Below are positions 20,403 through 30,032 of a DNA stretch of 64,000 nucleotides, in pieces. Below the pieces are notes generated by a model. That model was given only the letters and a program-made list of their open reading frames with translations, was not told where the DNA came from and ran no database searches. The stretch's first letter is position 1; each line of letters opens with the position of its first letter. The DNA lies in the NCBI RefSeq assembly GCF_030908215.1, contig NZ_JAVFJK010000010.1, positions 80,440 through 144,439 of the forward strand, read 5' to 3'. Both the position numbers and the translations under genes were made by a program. This DNA comes from Sinomonas sp. ASV486. Its GTDB lineage: Bacteria > Actinomycetota > Actinomycetes > Actinomycetales > Micrococcaceae.

Positions 20403-21338
20403 GTGGCGCACACACCTCCGGCGCCCACGGTCCCAGGGGCATTCTTGTCCGAGCGGCTGGCCGAGCGCGAGAACCGCACCACGGTCAAGGTCAGCGGCGC
20501 GTCCACCGCCGTGTTCACCTACGAACCGGTCGGAGCGGATCCCTCGCGTCCCACCACGACGATCCTCGCCGTGCATGGGTTCCGCGGCACGCACCACGGC
20601 CTGCTGCGCATCGTGGACGAGCTTCCCCGCGTACGCTTCATCATGCCCGACCTCCCCGGCTTCGGTGCCTCCGGCATGTTCGCCCCCGGGGAGCACAGCA
20701 TCGCGGAGTACGGCGACTGGCTCGGTGCCCTCGCGGACGTCCTCGGCCTCGGACCGGAGACCGTGCTCCTCGGCCACTCGTTCGGCTCGATCGTAGTCTC
20801 GCACTTCCTAGCGGCCCATCCGGGTCGGTTCACGCGCCTCGTGCTCGTCAACCCCATCTCTGCCCCGGCGCTCGAGGGACCGCAGGCCATTCTGAGCCGC
20901 CTTGCCGAGTTCTACTATTGGGGTGCTGCGAGGCTCCCGGCGAGCGTCGGCACGGCACTCCTGCGAAGCCGCGCCGTCGTGCGCCTTATGAGCGAGGCCA
21001 TGGCCAAGACGCGGAACACGCAGCTGCGGGCCTTCATCCACGCGCAGCATCAGGAGCACTTCAGCGAGTTCGCGACGCGGGAGTCGCTGCTCGAATCGTT
21101 CCGCGCCTCGATCTCGCACCACGCGGCCGAGGTGGCCGAGCAGCTGGACCTGCCGGTGCTGCTCATCGCGGGAGAGCGGGACGAGGTCGCAGCGCTTCCG
21201 GACGTCCGCCGGCTCCACGCTCGGCTTGCGGACTCCCGGCTTACCGTGATTCCCGGCGTCGGGCACCTCATCCACTACGAGACCCCCGGCCCCGCCGCCG
21301 CCGCCATTGCCGAGTTCATCCAGGAGGCCCCCGCGTGA
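20403..21338 (+). CDS. Alpha/beta hydrolase
   Basis: The 311-residue serine hydrolase has oxyanion-region HGFRG (58-62), nucleophile elbow GHSFG with Ser126, and probable acid Asp260 (GERDE) and His288 (GVGHL). No signal peptide is visible. Substrate is unknown. It starts at GTG 20403, two bases after the reductase stop, and its TGA overlaps the next GTG by 4 bases, so the three genes form one coupled unit. The frame stays open upstream inside the reductase, but that part is a shadow. Confidence 0.88.
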   Translation: MAHTPPAPTVPGAFLSERLAERENRTTVKVSGASTAVFTYEPVGADPSRPTTTILAVHGFRGTHHGLLRIVDELPRVRFIMPDLPGFGASGMFAPGEHSIAEYGDWLGALADVLGLGPETVLLGHSFGSIVVSHFLAAHPGRFTRLVLVNPISAPALEGPQAILSRLAEFYYWGAARLPASVGTALLRSRAVVRLMSEAMAKTRNTQLRAFIHAQHQEHFSEFATRESLLESFRASISHHAAEVAEQLDLPVLLIAGERDEVAALPDVRRLHARLADSRLTVIPGVGHLIHYETPGPAAAAIAEFIQEAPA

Positions 21339-22423
21339 GGATCCTCATCGACGCCCGCTTCACCCGGACCGACCAGCATGACGGAATCAGCCGCTTCGGC
21401 GCGAGCCTCATCGAGGCGGTGGCGCGCCGCGCGGAGGTCGCCATGCTCATCAGCGACGACCGGCAGCTCGCGCTGCTCCCCGACGTCCCCCACGTCAAGG
21501 TCACCAGCCCCCTGTCCCCCGCCGAACTGTTCATTGCCCGCCAAGTGAACCGCCTCAAGCCGGACGTCGTCTTCTGCCCCATGCAGACCATGGGCTCGTG
21601 GGGCCGCCGATACCCGCTGATCCTGACGCTGCACGATCTCATCTACTACGAGCACCCCGAGCCTCCGGGCTTCCTGCCGGCACCGGTCCGCGCGCTGTGG
21701 CGGCTCTACCACAAGGCCTACTGGCCGCAGCGGGTCCTGCTGAACCGGGCCGACGTCGTTGCGACGGTCAGCCACACGACGCGGTGGCTCATGTCCGAGA
21801 AGCGGCTCACGAGGCGGCCCGTGCGGATCGTCGGCAATGCGCCCCAGAGGAGCAGCGAGCCGCGTCCCCTCGACGGCGGCGCAGAGAAGACGCTGCTGTA
21901 CATGGGATCGTTCATGCCGTACAAGAACGTCGAGACGGTCATCGCCGGCATGGCCGAGCTGCCCGACTATGAGCTCCACCTCCTCTCGCGCATCGCGACG
22001 GCCCGCCGCGACGAACTCGAGGCGCTGGTCCCACTCGGCGCTCGCGTCGTGTTCCACGGCGGCGTGTCCGAGGAGGAGTACGACGCGCTCCTGAGGCGCA
22101 CGACGGCGCTCGTGAGCCTCTCGCGATCAGAGGGCTACGGTCTTCCGCTCGTCGAGGCGATGAGCCTCGGCACGCCCGTGATCGCAAGCGACATCCCGAT
22201 CTTCCGCGAGGTGGGCGGCGACGGAGCCACCTATGTCGATCCGGACGTCCCGGAAGACTTCGCGTCCGCTGTGCGCGCGCTTGAGGCGCCCGGCGCCTGG
22301 CAGCGGGCCTCTACGGCTGCACGCGCCCAGGCCGCGACCTTCAGCTGGGACGCCTCGGCGGATGCGCTCCTGTCTGCGGCTGAGGAAGCGATCGAGGAGT
22401 TCGCCCGCCGGCGCAGGGGCTAG
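21335..22423 (+). CDS. Glycosyltransferase family 4 (GT-B)
   Basis: A retaining GT4-type transferase of 362 residues. The N-terminal fold begins MRILIDARFT, with TLHDLIYYEHPE in the middle. The C-terminal nucleotide-sugar domain shows LLYMGSFMPYKNVETVI and the EX7E motif (Glu266 and Glu274 in SEGYGLPLVEAMSLGTPVIA). GTG 21335 overlaps the hydrolase stop (GTGA) and has AGGAGG 7 bases upstream. Donor and acceptor are unknown. Linkage to an esterase-like hydrolase hints at a lipid or secondary glycoconjugate (inference). Confidence 0.88.
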   Translation: MRILIDARFTRTDQHDGISRFGASLIEAVARRAEVAMLISDDRQLALLPDVPHVKVTSPLSPAELFIARQVNRLKPDVVFCPMQTMGSWGRRYPLILTLHDLIYYEHPEPPGFLPAPVRALWRLYHKAYWPQRVLLNRADVVATVSHTTRWLMSEKRLTRRPVRIVGNAPQRSSEPRPLDGGAEKTLLYMGSFMPYKNVETVIAGMAELPDYELHLLSRIATARRDELEALVPLGARVVFHGGVSEEEYDALLRRTTALVSLSRSEGYGLPLVEAMSLGTPVIASDIPIFREVGGDGATYVDPDVPEDFASAVRALEAPGAWQRASTAARAQAATFSWDASADALLSAAEEAIEEFARRRRG

Positions 22424-22553
22424 GGCGGGCCTAGTGCACGTCTCCACCAGTCGGGGTGCGGTCGATCGCCCACACAGTGTCGGCACTTCCCTGAGCCCTC
22501 GACCTGTGGGACGGCGCGGATGAGCCGGGCGGCATACGGAGGTGCGGTGGGCT

Positions 22554-23726
22554 CTAGGGGACCAACTGCGTGAGGAGACGTTCGGCATAGACCTCGGCGA
22601 GGACCGCGAGGAAGAAGCCGATGCCGGGGACGGCGAGTGCCGCCAGCGCGTGGCTTCCCGCCTCGGAGCTGCGGGGCATCAGCGGTGCATCGCGCACCGC
22701 GGCGTAGGTTGCCATGAGCCCCTGCAGGCGTTGGGATTCCGGGGGCGTGAGCTCGTCCATCCGCGGGCCGAAGCCGTCGATACGGTGCTGCAGGCGCTCA
22801 AGGGTGCGTTGCTTGTGGTGCCGGACAATCGCCCGAACGCTCGAGCGGACGCTGACGTAGGAGGCGATCGTCACGAGGTAGCCCGATAGCGTCATGGCGG
22901 CTACGAGTCCGACGAGGAAGGCTGCGGTGCCGGGGGCTACCAGGAGGATGACCGGCAGCATGTAGAACACCACCGCGCCTCCGCCCAGGACCGCCAGGGT
23001 GCCCCACGCATGCAGCATCCGGGGAATCCCCGGCGTGTCCGCAGGGCTCAGCCAGGAGAGCCGGTGGGAGTACCGTGCCTCGCTCCGGAGGAGCCGCGTG
23101 GTGGCGATGAACTGGAAGAACACAATCTCGCTGAACTCGTAGAGGACTGCGGCGGCCATGGCGGCACTTCCCACGTGGATGCTCGTCAGCCCGCGAGGAT
23201 CAGCGATCATGCTCATGGCGAGGATGGGAGCGGCCAGGAGGATGCTGAGCGCGACCCTGACGGGCAGGCGCAGCCAGCGACGGGTGAGCCTGTTGAGACG
23301 GCGGACGTCTGCTTCCTGCTCGAGGGTTCGGCTCAGGGCGAGGAAGTCCTCCATGATCGGGGGCTGCCGCGGATGGGTTGCGGTGGAGATGACGTAGTCC
23401 GCAGTGAGGTAGAGGTCCACGATAGCCCAGCTCCAGAGCGGGGCGTCGGCCCAGGCCCCGGCAACGGTGGTGACGACGACCGGGATGAGCAGGCGGACAG
23501 CGGCGTCCAGGGCGCCGGCCGCCACCAGCCAGCGGGCGGTGAACGTCTCTGGGGGGTGGCGCAGGACGACGTCGATCAGTCTCGGGAGGAGCGACGTATG
23601 GGCTACGGCGTGGATCGCCCGACCCAGGTCCGCGAGGCTGGCCTCGAGCCCGAGCTCACCCGGTGGCGCCGACGTGGTGGAGCGAGATCTGGTGTCGTTG
23701 TCGCTGGCCATGGCCCCAACCCCCAT
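22554..23726 (-). CDS. Multi-pass membrane protein of unknown function
   Basis: The 390-residue product is not recognised. Hydrophobic stretches suggest about six helices, including LLIPVVVTTVAGAWA, ALSILLAAPILAMSMI, AAAVLYEFSEIVFFQFIA, GTLAVLGGGAVVFYMLPVIL, FLVGLVAAMTLSGYLV and, at the C-terminus, ALAALAVPGIGFFLAVLAE. ATG 23726 has GGGAG 4-5 bases upstream and a promoter-like TTCGAC-N17-CACAAT further up; GTG 23765 is an alternative. It converges on the glycosyltransferase gene, so any link with that cluster is not operonic. Confidence 0.7.
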   Translation of the reverse strand: MGVGAMASDNDTRSRSTTSAPPGELGLEASLADLGRAIHAVAHTSLLPRLIDVVLRHPPETFTARWLVAAGALDAAVRLLIPVVVTTVAGAWADAPLWSWAIVDLYLTADYVISTATHPRQPPIMEDFLALSRTLEQEADVRRLNRLTRRWLRLPVRVALSILLAAPILAMSMIADPRGLTSIHVGSAAMAAAVLYEFSEIVFFQFIATTRLLRSEARYSHRLSWLSPADTPGIPRMLHAWGTLAVLGGGAVVFYMLPVILLVAPGTAAFLVGLVAAMTLSGYLVTIASYVSVRSSVRAIVRHHKQRTLERLQHRIDGFGPRMDELTPPESQRLQGLMATYAAVRDAPLMPRSSEAGSHALAALAVPGIGFFLAVLAEVYAERLLTQLVP

Positions 23727-23745
23727 CTCGCTCCCCGCTGGTCCG

Positions 23746-23774
23746 ATTGTGTGACTTTGGGACACCCGGTCGAA
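23746..23774 (-). promoter_or_regulatory. Putative promoter of the membrane-protein gene
   Basis: Minus strand TTCGAC, 17 bases, CACAAT, predicting a 5' leader of roughly 13-15 bases before ATG 23726 that includes the GGGGAG ribosome-binding site. Confidence 0.4.
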
Positions 23775-23840
23775 GGGTCGAACGTCCCTTCGCGGACGGC
23801 CGGGGTCAGCGACCGCATCCTTCTCGATGGCGGCCCGATC

Positions 23841-25967
23841 TCAGAGGAGATCCGGCGCGTCGACACGCAGCGTGACCGGACCAGTGGAACGACGAGCGGC
23901 GAGCGACACCCGGACACTGTGGAGACCGCGCGTCACGGCAGGACCCGAGGCGATCGGGAAGAACACGAGAGCCTGTGCCGGGTCCCCCGCGACAGGGCCG
24001 GCCACGCGGACGCCCGGGCGCTCCACCACCTCCTCCGCAGCGGCGAGGAACGCCTCGACGTCCGCGAACTCCCCCGTTACCGCGGCGATCCGGACGGCGG
24101 GCGGGAGGGAGAGCTCACGGCGCAGTGCGAGCTCTCGACTGGCAAAGCCCGCCGGATCCCACCGCACCAGTGCGGACAGCGCCTCGCTCTCGCCCGCCGT
24201 GATGACCACCCGCCCGCCCTCGTGCGCGGGCCGCACGAGCGCGGCGGCGTTGAGCCAGCGGCGCAGCGCCTCCTCGGGGGCCCGTAGGCTCTCCCGCCGC
24301 AGGAGCGCCTCGCCGTCGAGCAGGAGCGCCGCGGCGTACCCCTGCGCCGCGATGGGCTCAGCACCCACGGTCGCGACCACGAGCGCCGGGGACGCCGGAA
24401 CTTCGGACTTCACGGTGTCCCCCGAGGACGTGACCACCACGGCGCCGGGGAAGGCGCGGCCCAGTTCCTCGGCCGTCCGCAGCGCGCCGATGGCGCTGCG
24501 CCGCAAGGCTCTGCCGCCGCACACGCGGCACGAGAACGTCAGCTCAGGTGTACCGCACCAGCGGCACACCACGAGGCGCTCCCTGCCCGAGGCCTGTTCG
24601 GCCAGCGGTCCCTGGCAATGCCGGCACCGGGCCGGCTCCCGGCACCGGTCGCACGCGAGCGAGGGGGCGTATCCCGCGCGCGCCACCTGGACGAGGACTG
24701 GTCCCGAGGTGAGGGCGTCCCGCGCAAGCTGCCACGCGGCGTGCGGCAGCCGGGCGACGCGGGCCAGCGGATCCCGTGCGGACTCGATGCTGTCTGCCGT
24801 GCTCGTGACCCGTGGCAGGGCGGTACGCAGCACAGACCGCTCGGCGGCAATCCTCTGAAGCCAGCCCGATTCAGCGAGCCGCTCGGCCTCGACCGAGACC
24901 GAGTGCCCCGCAAGCAGCACCGCGCACCCCGTCTGCTCAGCCCTCAGGAGCAGCACCTCGCGCGCGTGGAAGTACGGGGCGCGGGGCTCGAGGTGCAGGT
25001 CATCGCCGTCGTCCCAGCAGACCACGAGGCCGAGGTTCTCGACGGGCGCGAAGACGGACCCGCGGGTGCCGACGGCAACGTGTGCCGCCCCGGTGAGCAG
25101 CTCGAGGAAGCCGCGCGACCGGGTGCTGGGTCCGTCCTCTGCCGAAAGCCGGACGATCCGTTCCCGGGGCAGCGCCGCCTCGAGTGCCGCGTGGACGCGC
25201 AGGAGGTCACGGCGGTCGGGTACGACGACGAGCGCACCCCGCCCGGACGAGTTCGCCGCAGCGACGGCAGCAGCGATCGTATGCGGCCAGGCCTCGGCCC
25301 CGTAGCCGTGCACGGCCTGGAGGAGGGCCCGGGGGCTTCCTCCCGCGGCTAGGTGGCGCAGGTACGCCGCGCCGTTGCGCAACCGGTCCCAGCCTGCGGC
25401 CGGGTGCGGGGTGGCTGCGGCCGCGGCCGACGAAGGTTCCGCGCCCACCGAAGGCGCCCGGCCGTCGTCGTGCGTCTGCTCTGGCTGGGTCCCGGCCGCC
25501 TGAGCGCCGGAGGCGAGCGCCGCGAACTCCGCCTCGACCCGGGCTGCGCGCGGCGGGACCGCGAAGCGCAGGACGTCGCCAAGCGCGCCGGCCCACCGCT
25601 CGGCCACAGTGCCCGCGAGCTCGGCGATCTCGGGCGAGAGCACGGGCAGGGGCGAGAGGACAGCGCCCAGAGGCGCGAGGCGGACGCCCGCGTCCGAGGT
25701 GTCTCGGCGTTCGAGGAGGAACCCGACGTGCTCGCGCCCTGCCACCCGCACCTTGACGCGCACCCCCGGCAGCGCGGCGGCATCGAGCTCCTCGGTGACG
25801 AGGTAGTCGAAGCGCCGGTCCAGCTGCGGAAGCGGCGACTCGACGCACACGCGGGCCACGGGCCGGTTCGCGGCAGGCCGCGGGCCGGGTGGGGCCAGCT
25901 CGGCCAAGGGGAACCCGCTCAGCAGTGAGGGCTGAACGGGATCGGCGTGCGGCCGCCCTTCGGTCAT
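23841..25967 (-). CDS. priA: PriA-like primosomal protein N' (degenerate helicase)
   Basis: PriA restarts stalled replication forks. The 708-residue protein keeps the N-terminal 3'-DNA-binding domain (VARVCVESPLPQLDRRFDYLV) and the two zinc-binding Cys clusters (CDRCREPARCRHC and CRWCGTPELTFSCRVC, about 437-480). The Walker A position reads SSGRGALVVVPDRRD with no GxGKT, and the DEAH position reads WDDGDD. This matches the inactive-helicase PriA known in actinobacteria. ATG 25967 is followed 19 bases upstream by the metK stop; the longer upstream frame is a shadow of metK. Confidence 0.88.
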   Translation of the reverse strand: MTEGRPHADPVQPSLLSGFPLAELAPPGPRPAANRPVARVCVESPLPQLDRRFDYLVTEELDAAALPGVRVKVRVAGREHVGFLLERRDTSDAGVRLAPLGAVLSPLPVLSPEIAELAGTVAERWAGALGDVLRFAVPPRAARVEAEFAALASGAQAAGTQPEQTHDDGRAPSVGAEPSSAAAAATPHPAAGWDRLRNGAAYLRHLAAGGSPRALLQAVHGYGAEAWPHTIAAAVAAANSSGRGALVVVPDRRDLLRVHAALEAALPRERIVRLSAEDGPSTRSRGFLELLTGAAHVAVGTRGSVFAPVENLGLVVCWDDGDDLHLEPRAPYFHAREVLLLRAEQTGCAVLLAGHSVSVEAERLAESGWLQRIAAERSVLRTALPRVTSTADSIESARDPLARVARLPHAAWQLARDALTSGPVLVQVARAGYAPSLACDRCREPARCRHCQGPLAEQASGRERLVVCRWCGTPELTFSCRVCGGRALRRSAIGALRTAEELGRAFPGAVVVTSSGDTVKSEVPASPALVVATVGAEPIAAQGYAAALLLDGEALLRRESLRAPEEALRRWLNAAALVRPAHEGGRVVITAGESEALSALVRWDPAGFASRELALRRELSLPPAVRIAAVTGEFADVEAFLAAAEEVVERPGVRVAGPVAGDPAQALVFFPIASGPAVTRGLHSVRVSLAARRSTGPVTLRVDAPDLL

Positions 25968-25986
25968 GGCGTGCGCCTCGCGCGCG

Positions 25987-27204
25987 TCACGCGCCGAAGA
26001 AGTCCTTGAGCTGCTGGACCCGGTCGAGCCGCTCCCACGTGAAGTCGGGCTCCTCGCGGCCGAAGTGTCCGTGCGCGGCCGTCCTCGCGTAGATGGGGCG
26101 CTTGAGGTCGAGGGCCTCGATGATGGCCCGAGGCCGCAGGTCGAAGACCTCGTTGATCGCGGCGCTGATCCGCAGGGGGTCCACGCTCTCAGTGCCGAAC
26201 GTCTCAACGTAGATGCCGACGGGACGAGCCTGCCCGATCGCGTAGGCGACCTGGATCTCAGCGCGACGGGCAAGGCCCGCGGCGACCACGTTCTTCGCGA
26301 CCCAGCGCATCGCGTACGCGGCCGAGCGGTCCACCTTGGACGGGTCCTTCCCGGAGAAGGCACCACCCCCGTGCCGTGCGAACCCGCCGTAGGTGTCCAC
26401 GATGATCTTGCGGCCCGTGAGGCCGGCATCGCCGACGGGACCGCCGATGATGAACGCGCCGGCGGGGTTGAGGATGTTCCGGACGTGACCGGTCTCGAGC
26501 TCGGCCATCGCGAGGACCGGCTTGACCACGTGGTCCTCGAGGTCGGCGCGAAGGGTCGCGAGATCGGTTCCCTCGGCATGCTGGCTCGAGATGACGACCG
26601 TCTCGATGCTCACGGGACGATCGCCGTCGTACCCGATGGTGGCCTGGGTCTTGCCGTCCGGGCGCAAGTACGCAAGCTCGCCGCTCTTGCGGACCTCGGT
26701 GAGGCGCTCCGAGAGGCGGTGCGCGATCCAGATCGGCGTGGGCATGTACGTGGCGGTCTCGTCCGACGCGTAGCCGAACATGATGCCCTGATCGCCTGCG
26801 CCCTGCCGGTCGTACTCGTCCTCCATCGTGCCCTCGCGAGACTCGAGGGAGTTGAACACGCCGTCGAAGATGTCCGAGGACTGCTGCCCGATCGAGACCG
26901 ACACGCCGCACCGCGCGCCGTCGAAGCCGTTCGCTGACGAGTCGTAGCCGATCCCGAGGATCGTATTGCGCACGATCTGGGGGATCTCGACGTAGGCGTC
27001 GGTCGTGACCTCGCCCGCAACGTGCACGAGCCCCGTCGTCGCCATCGTCTCCACCGCGACCTTGGAATCCGGGTCCGCGGCGATGAGCGCATCGAGGATC
27101 GAGTCGCTGATCTGGTCGCAGATCTTGTCCGGGTGCCCCTCCGTCACGGATTCGGACGTGAAGAGGCGCAGCGCATGCGCGCTGGAAAGTGGTGCGTGGG
27201 TCAC
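25987..27204 (-). CDS. metK: S-adenosylmethionine synthetase
   Basis: Makes SAM from methionine and ATP. The 405-residue protein carries [13 protein letters not shown] (23-35), [12 protein letters not shown] (about 136-147) and the P-loop-like [16 protein letters not shown] (about 280-295). Starts only 4 bases after the coaBC stop, leaving no room for a SAM riboswitch, so it depends on upstream promoters. The gene order coaBC-metK-priA is standard in actinobacteria. Confidence 0.97.
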   Translation of the reverse strand: MTHAPLSSAHALRLFTSESVTEGHPDKICDQISDSILDALIAADPDSKVAVETMATTGLVHVAGEVTTDAYVEIPQIVRNTILGIGYDSSANGFDGARCGVSVSIGQQSSDIFDGVFNSLESREGTMEDEYDRQGAGDQGIMFGYASDETATYMPTPIWIAHRLSERLTEVRKSGELAYLRPDGKTQATIGYDGDRPVSIETVVISSQHAEGTDLATLRADLEDHVVKPVLAMAELETGHVRNILNPAGAFIIGGPVGDAGLTGRKIIVDTYGGFARHGGGAFSGKDPSKVDRSAAYAMRWVAKNVVAAGLARRAEIQVAYAIGQARPVGIYVETFGTESVDPLRISAAINEVFDLRPRAIIEALDLKRPIYARTAAHGHFGREEPDFTWERLDRVQQLKDFFGA

Positions 27205-27208
27205 TGGT

Positions 27209-28522
27209 CTACTCTACTGGCTCTCTCTGCGGCCGATGGTCGGGCCCCTGGTCGGTACCGAGCGCCTGGGCAATGCGGCGCACGACGGCGCCGGCCACCT
27301 CGTCCTTGCTGCCCGCCGCGCGCTCTGGCTCGCTGCCATCCCGCGCGAGGATGAGCGCGGAGTTGTGGTCCTGCCCGAAGACACGCTCGGCACCGGACTC
27401 GTCGGCGCCTACCTCGTTCAGCACGAGCAGCTCGCAGCCCTTCCGGGCGAGCTTGGCCAGGCCATACTCGAGCGCGGTCCCACCGCTGTCCCCGGTCTCG
27501 GCGGCGAAGCCGACGATGAGCTGGTCCGGCGGCGTCCCGTCCGTGCCGGCGTTCCTGCGCTGGACGAGTTCAACGAGAATGTCCGGATTGCGCACGAGAG
27601 TGATGACGGGATCCGCCATGTGGTCGCGCTTCTTGATCTTGCTGGGCTGCAGCTCGGACGGCCGGAAGTCGGCAACGGCCGCGGCCATGACCACCACATC
27701 CGCGGCGGGCACGTGGGCAAGCATCGCGTCGCGCAGTTCGAGGGCAGAGTCCACGCGCACCACGTCGGCACCGTCCGGTGGGGCGACGTCGATGTGGGCC
27801 GCGACGAAGGTCACGTCCGCGCCAGCCGCGATGGCAGCCCTCGCAATCGCGGCACCCTGCTTGCCAGAGGATCGGTTGCCGAGGAAGCGCACCGGGTCGA
27901 TGGGCTCACGGGTCCCGCCCGCGGAAACGACCACGCGTCTGCCGGCGAGGGGGCGGGAGGCGGGTTCAGCGCCCAAATGCGGGGCGTCGTCGTGCGCTTC
28001 TGCGATCAGCGCGAGGGCCGCGGCGAAGATCTCCTCCGGGTCGGGCAGGCGCCCCGGGCCGCTGTCGGCGCCCGTGAGCCGGCCGACCGCGGGGTCGAGG
28101 ACATGGACCCCGCGTTCGCGCAGGAGCGCGACATTGGACTGGGTGGCAGGATGGCGCCACATCTCGGTGTGCATGGCCGGTGCCATAAGCACCGGGCAGC
28201 GCGCCACGAGGAGCGTGTTGGTCAGAAGGTCATCGGCGTGGCCGCCTGCCGCGCGGGCCAGGAGATCGGCTGTTGCCGGGGCGACGACGATGAGCTCGGC
28301 CTCGTGGCCGAGGCGCACGTGGTTGACCGTCTCGACAGCCTCGAACACCTCGGTCCGCACCGGCCTGCCTGAGAGGGCTTCCCACGTAGCCTTGCCGACG
28401 AACTTGAGCGCCGACTCGGTAGGCACAGCGGTCACACTGTGCCCGGCCTCCGTGAAGAGGCGGAGCAGGAGTGCCGCCTTGTAGGCGGCGATGCCGCCGC
28501 CCACTCCCAGGACAATGCGCAC
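27209..28522 (-). CDS. coaBC: CoaBC: phosphopantothenoylcysteine synthetase/decarboxylase
   Basis: A bifunctional coenzyme A enzyme. The N-terminal flavin decarboxylase CoaC has GGGIAAYK (8-15), the catalytic His in VNHVRLGH (near 68) and APAMHTEMW (114-122), with His in place of the Asn of the classical PXMNXXMW. The CoaB half has [24 protein letters not shown] and KIKK. The 437-residue length is normal. Encoded between rpoZ and metK in one run. Confidence 0.95.
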   Translation of the reverse strand: MRIVLGVGGGIAAYKAALLLRLFTEAGHSVTAVPTESALKFVGKATWEALSGRPVRTEVFEAVETVNHVRLGHEAELIVVAPATADLLARAAGGHADDLLTNTLLVARCPVLMAPAMHTEMWRHPATQSNVALLRERGVHVLDPAVGRLTGADSGPGRLPDPEEIFAAALALIAEAHDDAPHLGAEPASRPLAGRRVVVSAGGTREPIDPVRFLGNRSSGKQGAAIARAAIAAGADVTFVAAHIDVAPPDGADVVRVDSALELRDAMLAHVPAADVVVMAAAVADFRPSELQPSKIKKRDHMADPVITLVRNPDILVELVQRRNAGTDGTPPDQLIVGFAAETGDSGGTALEYGLAKLARKGCELLVLNEVGADESGAERVFGQDHNSALILARDGSEPERAAGSKDEVAGAVVRRIAQALGTDQGPDHRPQREPVE

Positions 28523-28534
28523 GCGGCCGGTCTC

Positions 28535-28822
28535 CTACTGGTTCTCGGACTCCGTGCCGGACTCTTCTTCGGCGGCCACCGGGGTCGCCACGAGGAGGCC
28601 CTCATTGATCTCGCGCAGGGCGATCGACAGCGGCTTCTCATTCAGCTTCGTGTCGACGAGCGGGCCGACGTACTCGAAGAGGCCCTCATGCAGCTGGGCA
28701 TAGTAGGCATTGATCTGGCGGGCGCGCTTGGCCCCGAAGATCACGAGGCCGTACTTCGAGTCAGACTTCGTCAGCAGATCGTCGATCGGCGGGTTGATGA
28801 TGCCTTCGGGAGTCGAGGACAC
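28535..28822 (-). CDS. rpoZ: RNA polymerase omega subunit
   Basis: Omega assists RNA polymerase assembly. The 95-residue protein shows [19 protein letters not shown] and the conserved [14 protein letters not shown], with an acidic C-terminus, like other actinobacterial omegas. GTG 28822 follows GGAG by 7 bases. Located between gmk and coaBC. Confidence 0.95.
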   Translation of the reverse strand: MSSTPEGIINPPIDDLLTKSDSKYGLVIFGAKRARQINAYYAQLHEGLFEYVGPLVDTKLNEKPLSIALREINEGLLVATPVAAEEESGTESENQ

Positions 28823-28862
28823 GGTGAATCTCCAATGCTCTTCGTGACGGGTTACCGGTGCG

Positions 28863-29489
28863 CTAGCGCGCCGCGGGGCGGGCGTGCGGGGTAAGCCCCA
28901 TGAGTGACACAAGTTCGTCTGCCGCGCGCTTCACGTCGTCGTTGACGACCGTGACATCGAATTCGGGCTCGGCAGCGAGCTCTATTTTAGCCGTTTCGAG
29001 GCGGCGCTGCTGTTCCTGGGCGGTTTCAGTGCCGCGACCGCGGAGCCGACGGACCATTTCGTCCCAGCTCGGGGGCGCCAGGAACACGAATCTGGCGTCC
29101 GGCATCGCAGCCTTGACCTGGCGTGCGCCCTGGAGGTCGATCTCGAGCAAGACGTGCCTGCCGGCCTCAATTGCCTCCTCGACCTTGTGGCGCAGGGTAC
29201 CGTAGCGGTTCTGGCCGTGGACCACGGCCCACTCGAGGAAGGCGCCCTCCTCGATCAGGCGGTCGAAGTCCTCGCCGGTCCTGAAGAAGTAGTGGACCCC
29301 GTCCTTCTCGCCCTCGCGGGGCGCGCGGGTGGTCGCGGAGACCGAGAGCCAGACCTCGGGGTAGGTGTCGCGGATGTAGGTCGACACCGTGCCCTTGCCC
29401 ACGGCGGTCGGTCCCGCGAGTACCGTCAACCCGCCGTGGCCACCGCGCCCACCGTGCCGGTCGGCCGTCTGGCCCTGTTCGTGCTCCAC
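28863..29489 (-). CDS. gmk: Guanylate kinase
   Basis: Phosphorylates GMP to GDP. The P-loop is GPTAVGKGT (26-34), followed by [21 protein letters not shown], the GMP-binding segment. The 208-residue length includes a 20-residue Gly/His-rich N-terminus before the core. GTG 29489. Lies just downstream of mihF and upstream of rpoZ. Confidence 0.95.
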   Translation of the reverse strand: MEHEQGQTADRHGGRGGHGGLTVLAGPTAVGKGTVSTYIRDTYPEVWLSVSATTRAPREGEKDGVHYFFRTGEDFDRLIEEGAFLEWAVVHGQNRYGTLRHKVEEAIEAGRHVLLEIDLQGARQVKAAMPDARFVFLAPPSWDEMVRRLRGRGTETAQEQQRRLETAKIELAAEPEFDVTVVNDDVKRAADELVSLMGLTPHARPAAR

Positions 29490-29537
29490 GCTTTCCCTTC
29501 GTCAAGGCCCGGTGCGCCGTACGGCCCCGGACATTGT

Positions 29538-29852
29538 TCAGCTTGCCAGAAAATCTACCAGCGCCCGCCGCTGGTGGACGCCGAGGCCCCGCAGCCGACG
29601 GCTCGGGGCGATCCCGAGGGACCCGAGGATCGCGAGGGCCCGCACGGGCCCCACACCGTGGACGCACTCGAGCATCTCGGTCACCTTGAGTCGGGCAAGG
29701 GCCTCATCCGCGTGGGCACGCGCGAGCAGGTCCTCGACGGTGAGATCGCCCGAACGCAGCGCTGCCTTCGCGCGAGATCGGATGCCGCGGGCCGCCATGG
29801 CCTTGCCGAGCGCCGCACGCCGCTCCTCGGGTGTCAGGGGTTCCAGGGCCAC
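29538..29852 (-). CDS. mihF: Actinobacterial integration host factor (mIHF)
   Basis: mIHF is a small nucleoid DNA-binding protein specific to actinobacteria. The 104-residue protein has the typical opening ALEPLTPEERRAALGKA, and the helix-two-turn-helix LECVHGVGPVRALAILGSLGI near 62-82. GTG 29852 is preferred because GGAGG lies 8 bases upstream; for GTG 29858 the spacing would be 2. A good promoter lies upstream. Next to gmk, as in Mycobacterium and Streptomyces. Confidence 0.93.
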   Translation of the reverse strand: MALEPLTPEERRAALGKAMAARGIRSRAKAALRSGDLTVEDLLARAHADEALARLKVTEMLECVHGVGPVRALAILGSLGIAPSRRLRGLGVHQRRALVDFLAS

Positions 29853-29922
29853 GTGCACTGCCTCCGCTCACCTCGGTGCTCACCTCACGCCCGGGCCGAG
29901 AGGTCACGCCGGGCTTGCCTCG

Positions 29923-29952
29923 AACCTAGACCCGCCGCCCGGCGCTTGGCAA
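29923..29952 (-). promoter_or_regulatory. Promoter upstream of mihF
   Basis: Minus strand TTGCCA (29952-29947), 18 bases, TAGGTT (29928-29923). The -35 differs from TTGACA at one position. It predicts a leader of about 65 bases and would serve mihF-gmk-rpoZ-coaBC-metK-priA independently of the pyr operon. Confidence 0.6.
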
Positions 29953-30032
29953 CGCGTCACGAGCCCCCACCGGCACACGAGCCAGACCGGCGGCCGGATG
30001 AGGACAAGCGGGATCAGGACACGGCGAGCGAA

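Noticed and set aside
27205-27208. SAM riboswitch for metK
   Set aside because: Only four bases separate coaBC and metK.
29853-30032. Small RNA or tRNA in the mihF-pyrF spacer
   Set aside because: No cloverleaf or conserved RNA visible; the space is explained by the mihF promoter and leader.
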